From Aestuariimicrobium kwangyangense DSM 21549 (lineage in GTDB: Bacteria; Actinomycetota; Actinomycetes; Propionibacteriales; Propionibacteriaceae), in contig NZ_ATXE01000004.1 in the NCBI RefSeq assembly GCF_000421525.1, positions 62,001 to 126,000 of the forward strand: a DNA stretch of 64,000 nucleotides. The letters are read 5' to 3'. The position numbers were made by a program, and so were the translations under genes. This document shows, piece by piece, positions 8,815 through 16,680 of this stretch. How positions within the stretch are numbered: the first letter of the stretch is position 1; each line of letters begins with the position of its first letter. A model generated the notes under the pieces. That model saw only the letters and a list, made by a program, of their open reading frames with translations. It ran no database searches and had not been told where the DNA came from.

Positions 8815-9696
8815 ATGGCGATCCTGATCGACACCCCCCGCTGGCCGGCCCACGGCACGGTCTTCGGGCACCTCGTCAGCGATCACTCCCTGACGGCACT
8901 GCACCGCTTCGCCCGCGCCAACGCCCTCGACATCCGGGCCTTCGACCACGACCACTTCGACGTCGCCGAGCACCACTTCGACCGGTTGGTCGACGCAGGG
9001 GCCCAGCACATCTCCTCCCGCGAACTCGTCGCGCGGCTCTCCGGGTCGGGACTGCGGGTCCGTCGTCCCGACAAGTTGCCACCGGCTGGCAGCCTGGTCG
9101 AACCGTTGAGGTACCAGTGGACGAACCTGGTGCCCTCCGATCCGGCCCTCGGTGATCGGCTGGTCGACGCCTGGTCGGCACCGGGCCGCCACTACCACGA
9201 CCCCCGCCACCTGTGGATGATGCTGGCGGCGCTCGACGAACTGGGGGCCGCCACCCCCGAACTGCAGCTGGCCACCTGGTTCCACGACGCCATCTACGAC
9301 GGCATCCCGGTGCAGGACGAGGAGGCCAGCGCCGCCTGGGCCGAGCATGCCCTGGCCGGATTGGTGCCCACCAGCACGGTCGCCGAGGTGGCCAGACTCG
9401 TCCGACTGACGATCACCCACGCACCAAGCCGGCACGACGAGGCGGGTCAGGCGCTCAGCGATGCCGACCTGTCGACCCTGGCTGGACCCGAGGGACGGTA
9501 CTGGATGTACGCCCGGGCCATCCGGATGGAGTACGCCCACGTCGACGACGCCGCCTTCCGCCGCGGACGTGCCCAGGTGCTGCAGGGATTCCTCGAGTCC
9601 GAACGCATCTTCCACACCGACCGGGGACTCGAACTGTGGGAGGCCCAGGCGCGGTCGAACCTGACCGGGGAACTCGACTTCCTGCTGCACGACTGA
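8815..9696 (+). CDS. DUF4031 domain fused to HD-type predicted metal-dependent phosphohydrolase
   Basis: A 293-residue cytosolic protein in two parts. Residues 1-90 (MAILIDTPRWPAHGTVFGHLVSD...) match the DUF4031 family, a small actinobacterial domain of unknown function. From about residue 105 the sequence matches the HD-superfamily predicted metal-dependent hydrolases. There the motif RHYHDPRHLWMM and then WFHDAIYD supply the His and Asp metal ligands, and a conserved DADL segment follows at about 220. The ATG at 8815 is chosen because a -10 hexamer lies exactly 6 nt upstream. The substrate is unknown. It stands between the MFS gene and the GDPD-IMPase fusion gene, all on the same strand. 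Confidence 0.8.
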   Translation: MAILIDTPRWPAHGTVFGHLVSDHSLTALHRFARANALDIRAFDHDHFDVAEHHFDRLVDAGAQHISSRELVARLSGSGLRVRRPDKLPPAGSLVEPLRYQWTNLVPSDPALGDRLVDAWSAPGRHYHDPRHLWMMLAALDELGAATPELQLATWFHDAIYDGIPVQDEEASAAWAEHALAGLVPTSTVAEVARLVRLTITHAPSRHDEAGQALSDADLSTLAGPEGRYWMYARAIRMEYAHVDDAAFRRGRAQVLQGFLESERIFHTDRGLELWEAQARSNLTGELDFLLHD

Positions 9697-9761
9697 CCAC
9701 ACCCTCACCCGCCCACCACAGAACTGCCACAACCTGAACGCCCACCACCCAGGAGCAACCC

Positions 9762-11432
9762 GTGCCCATGAATGTCTGCCGCGTCGTCGGCCACCGAGGC
9801 GATCCGGAGTCGGCTCGCGAGAACACCCTCGATGCCTTCGCCGCGGCGATCGAGGCGGGGGTGGACGTGATCGAACTCGACGTGCGCACCACGTCCGACG
9901 GGGTCAGCATCGTGCTCCACGACCCCACGACCTTGCGACTGTGGGGTCGGGCCAGGCCAGTCGGCGAGCAGACGCTGGCCGAGATCCGGGAACTGGGCGT
10001 CGGACCCATTCGCATCCCCACCCTGGCCGAGACCATCGACCTGGTGGCGGCCACGTCACCACGCCCCGGTTTCGGACGACCCACGGTGCTGGTCGACACC
10101 GTCGATGCCGATGACGCCGAGGTCGCCTGGCGGGTGCTGCGTGACCACCCGCACACGGTGAAGGAGACGGAGCCGGGGAACGGCACGACGGGGCAGACCA
10201 CGGCGGGGCGGGGCACGGTGGCCATCGAGTGGTGTGGTGACGCGCAGGCCATGCGGCGGATCCGAGAACTCGACCCATCGGCCACGCTCGCGCACAACCA
10301 CTTGGGAGGGGCGCTCGACCATGACCTGCTGCGACGACAGCGCCCGGACACCGTCAACGTCGAGTGGACCCTGCTCACCCGCGACCTCGTCACCGAGATC
10401 CACCAGCTCGGTCTGCGCTGCGCCACGTGGACGGTCGACTCCGCCGAGGAGATGACCTGGCTGCTGGCGCTGGGCGTCGACCAGATCACCACGAACCGCC
10501 CGCGGGTGTTGCGAAGCCTGGTGCCGGTCAACACCGGCGAGAACCTGATGGTGGCCGGTTCAAGCCCCCTGGCGCTGGCCTGGGCCGACGCCGATGCGCT
10601 CGCCGGGGCTTCCGGGCTCACCGTCGAGGTGGCCCGCTGGGTGTGCGTGGCCAGACAGATCGCCGAGTGGACCATCGCCCACACCCGCACGGCCACCCTG
10701 GGCCGGATCACCACCAAGAAGCACGCCGCAGACATCGTGACTGCCGTCGACGTCGCCGTCGAGGAGCGTGTGCGCGCCATCATCGCCGCCGAGTTCCCCG
10801 ACCACCTGGTCGTCGGCGAGGAGCTGGGCGGGCAGACCCAACCCGGTCGTCCGACCTGGTACCTCGACCCGGTCGACGGCACCACCAACCTCGCCAACCA
10901 CCTGCCCTGGACCTCGATGAGCCTGGCCCTCGCGGTGGACGACCAACCCGTCGTCGCCGTCGTGGCCCAGCCGTGGTCGGGTGAGATCTTCCTGGCGGTG
11001 CGGGGACTCGGTGCCGTGCGCAACGGTGAGCCCCTGCAGATCGGGGCGGTGCGGCAGCTGGCCGGGACGGCGCTGCTCACCGAACTGGCCGGCCACGAGT
11101 TCTGGCCCGGCATGCAACCCTTCCTGGCCAGTCTGGCCGACGAGCACGTCACCACCAGGGTGATGGGTTCGGGCACGCTGACGATGACCCGCATCGCCAG
11201 CCAGTCAGGCATCGGTGGGTTGGTGCACGAGTTCCACGCCATCGACCATCTGGCAGGGGTGCTGATCGCCTCCGAGGCAGGAGCCCGCATCGTCAACTCC
11301 GACGGTGGCGACTCACTGTTCCCCTCTCACGGAGGCATGCTGGTGGCCGCTCCGGGTGCCGCCGAGAAGCTGTGGCCCCTGTGGGAGAGGGCCCTCGCCG
11401 AGGCCTCGGACGACGGGCCCATCGGCGGCTGA
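9762..11432 (+). CDS. glycerophosphodiester phosphodiesterase - inositol monophosphatase fusion
   Basis: A 556-residue fusion of two enzymes that are normally separate. Residues 5-260 form a GDPD TIM barrel: HRG at 11-13, ENT at 20-22, ELD at 38-40 with the metal ligands, and His53 in VLHD. The barrel ends with [25 protein letters not shown]. Residues 270-555 form an inositol-monophosphatase-like domain: DIVTAVD around 334, GEE at 352-354, the metal-binding DPVDGTTN at 369-376, and the second Asp in IDHLAG at 495. GDPD cleaves glycerophosphodiesters; IMPase removes phosphate from inositol or similar sugar-alcohol phosphates. I infer use of glycerophosphoinositol or a related head group, giving glycerol plus inositol. 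The genes immediately downstream phosphorylate dihydroxyacetone, a glycerol product. The GTG at 9762 has AGGAG 7 nt upstream; an in-frame ATG lies two codons later. Confidence 0.85.
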   Translation: MPMNVCRVVGHRGDPESARENTLDAFAAAIEAGVDVIELDVRTTSDGVSIVLHDPTTLRLWGRARPVGEQTLAEIRELGVGPIRIPTLAETIDLVAATSPRPGFGRPTVLVDTVDADDAEVAWRVLRDHPHTVKETEPGNGTTGQTTAGRGTVAIEWCGDAQAMRRIRELDPSATLAHNHLGGALDHDLLRRQRPDTVNVEWTLLTRDLVTEIHQLGLRCATWTVDSAEEMTWLLALGVDQITTNRPRVLRSLVPVNTGENLMVAGSSPLALAWADADALAGASGLTVEVARWVCVARQIAEWTIAHTRTATLGRITTKKHAADIVTAVDVAVEERVRAIIAAEFPDHLVVGEELGGQTQPGRPTWYLDPVDGTTNLANHLPWTSMSLALAVDDQPVVAVVAQPWSGEIFLAVRGLGAVRNGEPLQIGAVRQLAGTALLTELAGHEFWPGMQPFLASLADEHVTTRVMGSGTLTMTRIASQSGIGGLVHEFHAIDHLAGVLIASEAGARIVNSDGGDSLFPSHGGMLVAAPGAAEKLWPLWERALAEASDDGPIGG

Positions 11433-11473
11433 GGGTTCCTTCACTTCCCCACCCGTCGGGGTGGGCTCGGTGC

Positions 11474-11479
11474 CAGACT
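11474..11479 (+). promoter_or_regulatory. -10 box CAGACT, leaderless start of dhaK
   Basis: CAGACT, 6 nt spacer, then the dhaK ATG at 11486. The dhaK gene thus has its own promoter in addition to any read-through from the fusion gene. Confidence 0.5.
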
Positions 11480-11485
11480 GAGGCC

Positions 11486-12484
11486 ATGAAGAAGCTCATC
11501 AACGACGCCGGCGCCGTCGTCCGCGATTCCCTGCTCGGAGTGGAGGCCGCACATGCTGACCGTGTGCGTGTCGACCATGAGCACCGGGTCATCCTGCGCC
11601 GCGAACCCACCCGCCAGGGCAAGGTGGCCGTCATCTCGGGCGGAGGCTCCGGCCACGAACCCCTGCACGGGGGTTTCGTCGGTATCGGCATGCTCGATGC
11701 CGCCGTCTGCGGTGAGGTCTTCACCTCACCGACACCCGACCAGATCATGGCCGCCACCACGGCCGTCGACGCCGGTGCGGGGGTGCTGCACGTCGTCAAG
11801 AACTACACCGGCGACATCATGAACTTCGAGATGGCCGCCGAACTGGCCGATGCCGAATCGGGGGTGCGGGTGGCGGCTGTCGTCGTCGACGACGACGTCG
11901 CCGTGCAGGACTCCCTCTACACCGCCGGTCGCCGCGGTGTCGGTCTGACGGTGCTGCTCGAGAAGATCGTCGGAGCCGCCGCCGAGGAGGGACGCGACCT
12001 CGACTCCTGCCTGAAGGTCGCCCAGCAGGTCGTGGCCACCGGCCGGTCGATGGGCATGGCCCTGACCAGCTGCACGGTTCCGGCGGCTGGCAAGCCCACC
12101 TTCGACCTCGGCGAGGGCGAGATGGAGCTCGGCATCGGCATCCACGGCGAACCGGGCCGCGAGCGACTCCCGCTGGGCAGCGCCAAGGAGGTGGCCGCGC
12201 AACTGGTCGAGCCGATCCTGGCCGACCTCGACTTCGCCGGCGACGCCATCGTGATGGTCAACGCCATGGGTGGCACCCCACTGATCGAGCTCTACATCGT
12301 CTACGCCGAGGTGAAGGCGCTGCTCGAGAGCCGAGGCGTCACCATCGTCCGCAACCTCGTCGGGAACTACATCACCTCGCTGGAGATGGCAGGCTGTTCC
12401 GTGACCGTGCTGAAGGCGGACGACGATCTGCTGAAGCTGTGGGACGCACCGGTGAACACGCCGGGACTTCGTTGGGGAGCCTGA
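11486..12484 (+). CDS. dhaK: dihydroxyacetone kinase subunit DhaK
   Basis: Substrate-binding subunit of the PEP-dependent dihydroxyacetone kinase. It binds dihydroxyacetone covalently through a histidine while DhaL transfers phosphate to it. The protein is 332 residues, the usual length. The glycine-rich [13 protein letters not shown] (51-63) and the hemiaminal histidine His220 in GIGIHGEPG are present. The ATG at 11486 lies 6 nt after a -10 hexamer and matches the family N-terminus MKKLIND. Its stop abuts the dhaL ATG with no gap. Confidence 0.96.
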   Translation: MKKLINDAGAVVRDSLLGVEAAHADRVRVDHEHRVILRREPTRQGKVAVISGGGSGHEPLHGGFVGIGMLDAAVCGEVFTSPTPDQIMAATTAVDAGAGVLHVVKNYTGDIMNFEMAAELADAESGVRVAAVVVDDDVAVQDSLYTAGRRGVGLTVLLEKIVGAAAEEGRDLDSCLKVAQQVVATGRSMGMALTSCTVPAAGKPTFDLGEGEMELGIGIHGEPGRERLPLGSAKEVAAQLVEPILADLDFAGDAIVMVNAMGGTPLIELYIVYAEVKALLESRGVTIVRNLVGNYITSLEMAGCSVTVLKADDDLLKLWDAPVNTPGLRWGA

Positions 12485-13105
12485 ATGACTGACACCGCCG
12501 CCGTGGCCACCTGGTTGGCCGATTTCGCTGCTCTGGTGCACGAGAACGCCAACCTTCTGACCGACCTCGACCGCCAGATCGGCGATGCCGATCACGGGTC
12601 GAACATGGAACGGGGCATGACGGCGGTGGCCGCCCTGGATCCGGGCCAGTACCCCGAACCGGCGGCGCTGTTGAAGGCCGCCGGCATGACCTTGGTCAGC
12701 ACGGTGGGTGGGGCGTCCGGACCGTTGTTCGGCACCTTCTTCCTGAGGCTGGCGACGGCGGCCACGGGGCCTGACATGTCCCCGGCCGAGTTCGCGGCGG
12801 GTCTCGAGGCAGGGCTGGCCGGGGTGGTCGCCCGTGGCAAGGCCTCAGAGGGCGACAAGACCATGATCGACTCTCTCGCACCGGCCGTCCGGGCTTGCCA
12901 GGAGGCGATAGCCGGGGGCGACTCCTTGGCGGACGCGCTGCACAAGGCAGCCGAGGCCGCCGCAGCCGGCCGCGACGCGACCGTGCCGCTGATCGCCCGC
13001 AAGGGCCGGGCCAGCTATCTGGGCGAGCGCTCCCGGGGGGTGCAGGATCCCGGTGCGACCAGTGTGGCGCTGTTGATCGAGAGCGCCGCCCGCACGCTGC
13101 ACTGA
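12485..13105 (+). CDS. dhaL: dihydroxyacetone kinase subunit DhaL
   Basis: ADP-binding subunit that is rephosphorylated by DhaM and passes the phosphate to dihydroxyacetone held on DhaK. It has 206 residues. The Mg-nucleotide loop LDRQIGDADHGSN supplies Asp29, Asp34 and Asp36, and the lid motif GASGPLFGTFF follows at about residue 78. The ATG directly follows the dhaK stop codon, so the two subunits are made in a coupled way. The next gene, dhaM, begins 64 bp downstream after a G-rich spacer. Confidence 0.95.
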   Translation: MTDTAAVATWLADFAALVHENANLLTDLDRQIGDADHGSNMERGMTAVAALDPGQYPEPAALLKAAGMTLVSTVGGASGPLFGTFFLRLATAATGPDMSPAEFAAGLEAGLAGVVARGKASEGDKTMIDSLAPAVRACQEAIAGGDSLADALHKAAEAAAAGRDATVPLIARKGRASYLGERSRGVQDPGATSVALLIESAARTLH

Positions 13106-13115
13106 GCCCGGTGCT

Positions 13116-13155
13116 GGGGGTTTTGGGCATGGGGGTGTTGGGCATGGGGGATGGG
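13116..13155 (+). repeat. G-run repeat in the dhaL-dhaM spacer, possible G-quadruplex
   Basis: The unit TTGGGCATGGGGG occurs twice, flanked by further G runs. In 40 bp there are six runs of three or more G on the coding strand, with loops of 3 to 4 nt. Such a pattern can fold into a G-quadruplex in DNA or in the mRNA just upstream of dhaM. No open reading frame explains it. Confidence 0.7.
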
Positions 13156-13169
13156 TTCGAGGTGAACCG

Positions 13170-15518
13170 ATGATCGGGGTGGTGGTCGTCTCGCACAGCA
13201 CCGCCGTGGCCGAGGCCGCTGCCTCGCTCGCCCGCGAGATGGTGCCCGCCGACTCGGGGGTACGCCTTGAACGTGCCGCGGGTACCGCGGACGGCGGGTT
13301 CGGCACCGACGCCGTGGCCATCGCCGACGCCATCCAGCGGGCAGACTCGGGTGAGGGCGTGCTCGTGCTGATGGATCTCGGATCCGCGGTGCTGTCGGCC
13401 GAGATGGCCTGTGAGTTCCTCGACCCCGACCAGTCAGCACGAGTGAGGCTCTCCCCCGCCCCACTGGTGGAGGGCCTGCTGGTGGCGGCCGTCAGTGCGG
13501 CCTCGGGAGCCAGTCTCGACGAGGTCGCCGATGAGGCGCTGTCGGCCCTGTCGGCCAAGCGTGACCACCTGGGCGCAGTCGATGACGACCAAGGGCAGCC
13601 AGCTCCCTCCCCCGGCCCCACCACCGCGGCAGCCGGTGATCCGGTGACCGCGGAGTTCGAGATCACCATGCAGCATGGGCTCCACGCCCGACCCGTCGCC
13701 CAGTTGGTCAGCGCACTGCGCGCCTTCGATGCCGAGGTGGTGCTGTCGAATGCCACCACCGGACGAGGTCCGGTACCCGCGACCTCGGTCACCAAGGTGG
13801 CCACGCTGGGTGTCGCCCACGGCCAGCACCTGGCCGCGGCAGCCGTCGGCCCGCAGGCGCAGCAGGCGATCGACCGCCTGGCCGAACTCGTGTCCGACCA
13901 GTTCGGCGAGCGCGAGCCCGACACCTCGGCGGCCAGCGCCGGGATGGCGTCGGGTGGAACCCCCGGAGGTGGCCCTGCCGGGAGCCACCTCACCGGGCGG
14001 CAGGTCGTCGTCGGCCCGGCCGTGGTGGTCTCCGACGACCTCGACCTCTCGACCCACACGCCGTCGACCGACGAGCCCGCCAGGGCTGACCGGGTGCTCA
14101 CGGACCTCGTCGCCGACCTGCAGGCCCGATCCCAGCGCTCACACGGCGACATCTTCGCCGCACAACTGGCCCTGCTCGACGAGTTGGCGACCTCGGTACG
14201 AGACCGCGTCGCCGCCGGTTCCGGGGTCGTGGAGGCGGTCGACACCGTCTTCGGGCAGGTGGCCGCCGAATTCGACCAACTCGCCGACCCCCACCTGCGC
14301 GATCGCGCGCAGGACCTTCGCTCCCTGCGCCGCCAACTGCTCGAAGCCCTGCTGCGCCCCTCGGACGACAGCCCCGTGACCGAGGGCGAGCACGTGCTGG
14401 TGGTGCAGGAACTCGACGCCCTCACCGCCTCCTCGCTCGACGCGTCCCTCACCCTCGCCGTGCTGACCCGTGCCGGTGGGGCGACCGGGCACGGGGCCCT
14501 GGTGGCCGGTTCGCGGGGCATACCCGTGGTGACCGGCCAGGCTGAGTTGTCGGTCGTGACCGGGGACCTCGTCGCTGTCGACCCCGTCGAACAGCGGGTG
14601 TGGGTCAACCCGTCACCAGCCGAGTTGGACGACCTGCGGCGCCGCGGCGCCGAGCGGACCCAGGCCGAGGTCGAGGCCCGCCAGCACGGCCACGAGGAGG
14701 CCATGACCCGCCAGGGCGCCCTGATCGTGGTGAAGGCCAACATCTCCAACCTGACCGATGCGCAGGTCGCATCCGACCAAGGTGCGGACGGATCAGGTCT
14801 GGTGCGCACCGAACTGCTGTTCGGGGACCGCGCAACGGCGCCCTCGGCTGAGGAACAGGCGGAGGTGTTCATCGCCGTGGGCCGGGCCCTGGGCGGTCGT
14901 CCGATCACCGTGCGCACCTGGGACGCCGGCGCTGACAAGCCGCTGCGCTTCATCGACCAGGTCGCCGAACTGAACCCCTTCCTCGGCGAACGCGGCGTGC
15001 GGACGATGAGGCGGGTGCCCGAGGTCTTCGACGAGCAGTTGCGGGCGGTCGTGCTCGCCAACCGCCAGACCCCGGTGAAGGTGATGCTGCCGATGGTCAC
15101 CACCACCGACGAGGTGCTGTGGGCGCGGCGGCGACTCGAGGCAGTGTGTCGGGAACTCCACTCCGATCCCGTGCCGCTCGGCATGATGGTCGAGGTGCCA
15201 GCCGCAGCCATCCGCGCCGGCGACTTCGTCGACCTGGTCGACTTCGCGAGCATCGGCACCAACGACCTCACCCAGTACACGGCCGCCGTCGACCGGGGCA
15301 ACGCCTCGGTCCAACGGCTCGCCCGGGACTCGTCCGAAGCGGTCTTCGACCTGATCACCATGACCTGCCTGGGACTGATGGGCCTGCCGGTCAGTGTCTG
15401 CGGTGACCTCGCCAGTGACCTCGACGCGGTACCGCGACTGATCCGCGCAGGGGTGACCGAGTTGAGCGTGCGCCCCTCGATGGTGGCGCTGGTCAAGCAG
15501 TCCGTGCGGGAGGCCTGA
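13170..15518 (+). CDS. dhaM: DhaM-HPr-EI multiphosphoryl transfer protein
   Basis: Phosphoryl donor of the dihydroxyacetone kinase, 782 residues with three domains in one chain. Residues 1-130 are the EIIA-mannose-like DhaM domain with phospho-His9 in VVSHS. Residues 157-250 are HPr with His172 in LHARP. Residues 280-782 are a complete enzyme I: phospho-His441 in GGATGHGALVA, the PEP-binding barrel with GMMVEVPAAAI and GTNDLTQY, and Cys744 in SVCGD. It can therefore carry phosphate from PEP to DhaL without the general PTS proteins. The domain order and His positions are as in E. coli DhaM, but the EI part here looks full length with its C-terminal PEP domain. An Ala/Pro/Gly-rich linker joins the domains. 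The ATG at 13170 has GAGGTG upstream. Confidence 0.93.
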   Translation: MIGVVVVSHSTAVAEAAASLAREMVPADSGVRLERAAGTADGGFGTDAVAIADAIQRADSGEGVLVLMDLGSAVLSAEMACEFLDPDQSARVRLSPAPLVEGLLVAAVSAASGASLDEVADEALSALSAKRDHLGAVDDDQGQPAPSPGPTTAAAGDPVTAEFEITMQHGLHARPVAQLVSALRAFDAEVVLSNATTGRGPVPATSVTKVATLGVAHGQHLAAAAVGPQAQQAIDRLAELVSDQFGEREPDTSAASAGMASGGTPGGGPAGSHLTGRQVVVGPAVVVSDDLDLSTHTPSTDEPARADRVLTDLVADLQARSQRSHGDIFAAQLALLDELATSVRDRVAAGSGVVEAVDTVFGQVAAEFDQLADPHLRDRAQDLRSLRRQLLEALLRPSDDSPVTEGEHVLVVQELDALTASSLDASLTLAVLTRAGGATGHGALVAGSRGIPVVTGQAELSVVTGDLVAVDPVEQRVWVNPSPAELDDLRRRGAERTQAEVEARQHGHEEAMTRQGALIVVKANISNLTDAQVASDQGADGSGLVRTELLFGDRATAPSAEEQAEVFIAVGRALGGRPITVRTWDAGADKPLRFIDQVAELNPFLGERGVRTMRRVPEVFDEQLRAVVLANRQTPVKVMLPMVTTTDEVLWARRRLEAVCRELHSDPVPLGMMVEVPAAAIRAGDFVDLVDFASIGTNDLTQYTAAVDRGNASVQRLARDSSEAVFDLITMTCLGLMGLPVSVCGDLASDLDAVPRLIRAGVTELSVRPSMVALVKQSVREA

Positions 15519-15583
15519 CCAGTCCCACGGCGGCGACCGAGCCCCCTTGCGCGTGAACCTGTCCCCTGCATCGGGAGCGTGAC

Positions 15584-15589
15584 TAGGTT
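15584..15589 (+). promoter_or_regulatory. -10 box TAGGTT, leaderless start of 15596 gene
   Basis: TAGGTT, 6 nt, then ATG at 15596. Confidence 0.6.
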
Positions 15590-15595
15590 GGGGCC

Positions 15596-15799
15596 ATGAC
15601 CGAGCCACCCAGTGACTTCGACCCGCTCGACGCCATCGAGGAAGCAGCCATCATCGAGGAGATCGACGGCGACGAGGACGTGCCCCGCAGCGACGGCGAC
15701 CGGGACACCGCACCCCATGAGTCGGAGGGGCTGGAGGAGCCCGTGCTGACCGCCGACGGTCAGGTGGTGCCCGTCGCCCCCGACACGCCCGCCTCCTGA
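15596..15799 (+). CDS. small acidic protein of unknown function
   Basis: A 67-residue, strongly acidic protein (about 19 Asp/Glu, very few basic residues) ending in a Pro-rich tail. It has no hydrophobic segment and no cysteine, so it is probably a soluble cytosolic protein, perhaps largely disordered. I do not recognise a family. Support for it being real comes from the leaderless promoter signature exactly 6 nt before its ATG and from its place in an otherwise empty gap between dhaM and the nucleotidyltransferase gene. Confidence 0.6.
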   Translation: MTEPPSDFDPLDAIEEAAIIEEIDGDEDVPRSDGDRDTAPHESEGLEEPVLTADGQVVPVAPDTPAS

Positions 15800-15858
15800 A
15801 CCGGCGGCACGACGCTCAGGGGGGTGCGCATCTGGCGCAGCGCGCGTCACCCGCTCAC

Positions 15859-15864
15859 TAGGCT
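15859..15864 (+). promoter_or_regulatory. -10 box TAGGCT, leaderless start of nucleotidyltransferase gene
   Basis: TAGGCT, 6 nt, then ATG at 15871. Confidence 0.65.
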
Positions 15865-15870
15865 GCCGTC

Positions 15871-16680
15871 ATGGCGAACACCAAGGCAGTGATCATGGCG
15901 CGCGGGCTCGGCTCGCGCATGCGCAAGCAGGCCGACGGGGTCGCGCTCACCGAGCAGCAACAGGCCGCCGCCGATTCCGGCGTGAAGGCGATGATCTCGG
16001 TCGGACGCCCCTTCCTCGACCATGTCATCTCGGCCCTGGCCGATGCCGGTTTCACCGATATCTGCTTGGTGATCGGGCCCGAGCACCAGGTGATCCGCGA
16101 CCACTACGACAGCGTCGAGAAGACCCGCGTGACGATCAGCTACGCCGTGCAGGAGGAGCCGCTCGGTACCGCCAACGCCTACCTCGCCGCCGCGGACTTC
16201 GCGGGTGACGACCGGGTGCTGCTGGTGAACTCCGACAACTACTACCCCGCCGAGGCGGTGGCGCTGCTCAACGGGCTGACCACCTCCGGGCTGCTGGGAT
16301 TCGACTCCCGCGCCATGATCGAGCAGTCGAACATCCCTGCCGACCGGGTCGCCGCCTTCGCCCTGGTCACCGCGGACGACCAGGGACACCTGACCTCGCT
16401 GATCGAGAAGCCCTCCCCCGACCAGGTGGCCGCTGCCGGTGAGTCGCCGCTGGTGTCGATGAACTGCTGGCTGCTCGGGCCCGCCGTGCTCGAGGCCGCC
16501 CGCCACGTGCCGCTGTCGGCGCGCGGCGAGTACGAGATCGTGGACGCCGTGCGGGCAGCCATCGAGTCCGGTGAGACCGTCACCCTGGTGCCCGTGCGGG
16601 CCGGGGTGCTCGACATGTCGAACCGCGGCGACATCGCCTCGGTCGTCGAGGCCCTCGCAGATCGTCCGTGCACCCTGTGA
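15871..16680 (+). CDS. sugar-phosphate nucleotidyltransferase
   Basis: A 269-residue Rossmann-type NTP transferase that should join a sugar-1-phosphate to a nucleoside triphosphate. The N-terminal nucleotide motif is MARGLGSRMR, a variant of the usual LAAGxGxRM. A product-binding region is seen as EEPLGTANAYLAA, followed by VNSDNYYP, which holds the metal-binding Asp. An EKP motif appears at about residue 185 and the C-terminal half has YEIVDAV. The stop codon overlaps the start of a galactokinase-like gene, so the pair probably converts a free sugar to sugar-1-phosphate and then to a nucleotide sugar. Which sugar and which nucleotide cannot be told from sequence. Confidence 0.85.
   Translation: MANTKAVIMARGLGSRMRKQADGVALTEQQQAAADSGVKAMISVGRPFLDHVISALADAGFTDICLVIGPEHQVIRDHYDSVEKTRVTISYAVQEEPLGTANAYLAAADFAGDDRVLLVNSDNYYPAEAVALLNGLTTSGLLGFDSRAMIEQSNIPADRVAAFALVTADDQGHLTSLIEKPSPDQVAAAGESPLVSMNCWLLGPAVLEAARHVPLSARGEYEIVDAVRAAIESGETVTLVPVRAGVLDMSNRGDIASVVEALADRPCTL

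Noticed and set aside
6970-9732. 920-codon minus-strand frame over the MarR-MFS genes
   Set aside because: Composed of Gln/His/Gly/Arg-rich stretches with no domain; the plus-strand genes have clear motifs and start signals.
9455-11296. 613-codon minus-strand frame over the GDPD-IMPase gene
   Set aside because: Ser/Thr/Arg-rich shadow; the opposite frame has two intact enzyme domains.
12845-15850. 1001-codon minus-strand frame over dhaL and dhaM
   Set aside because: Longest frame there, but low complexity (Ser/Arg/Thr), no motifs, and fully antisense to DhaM-HPr-EI.
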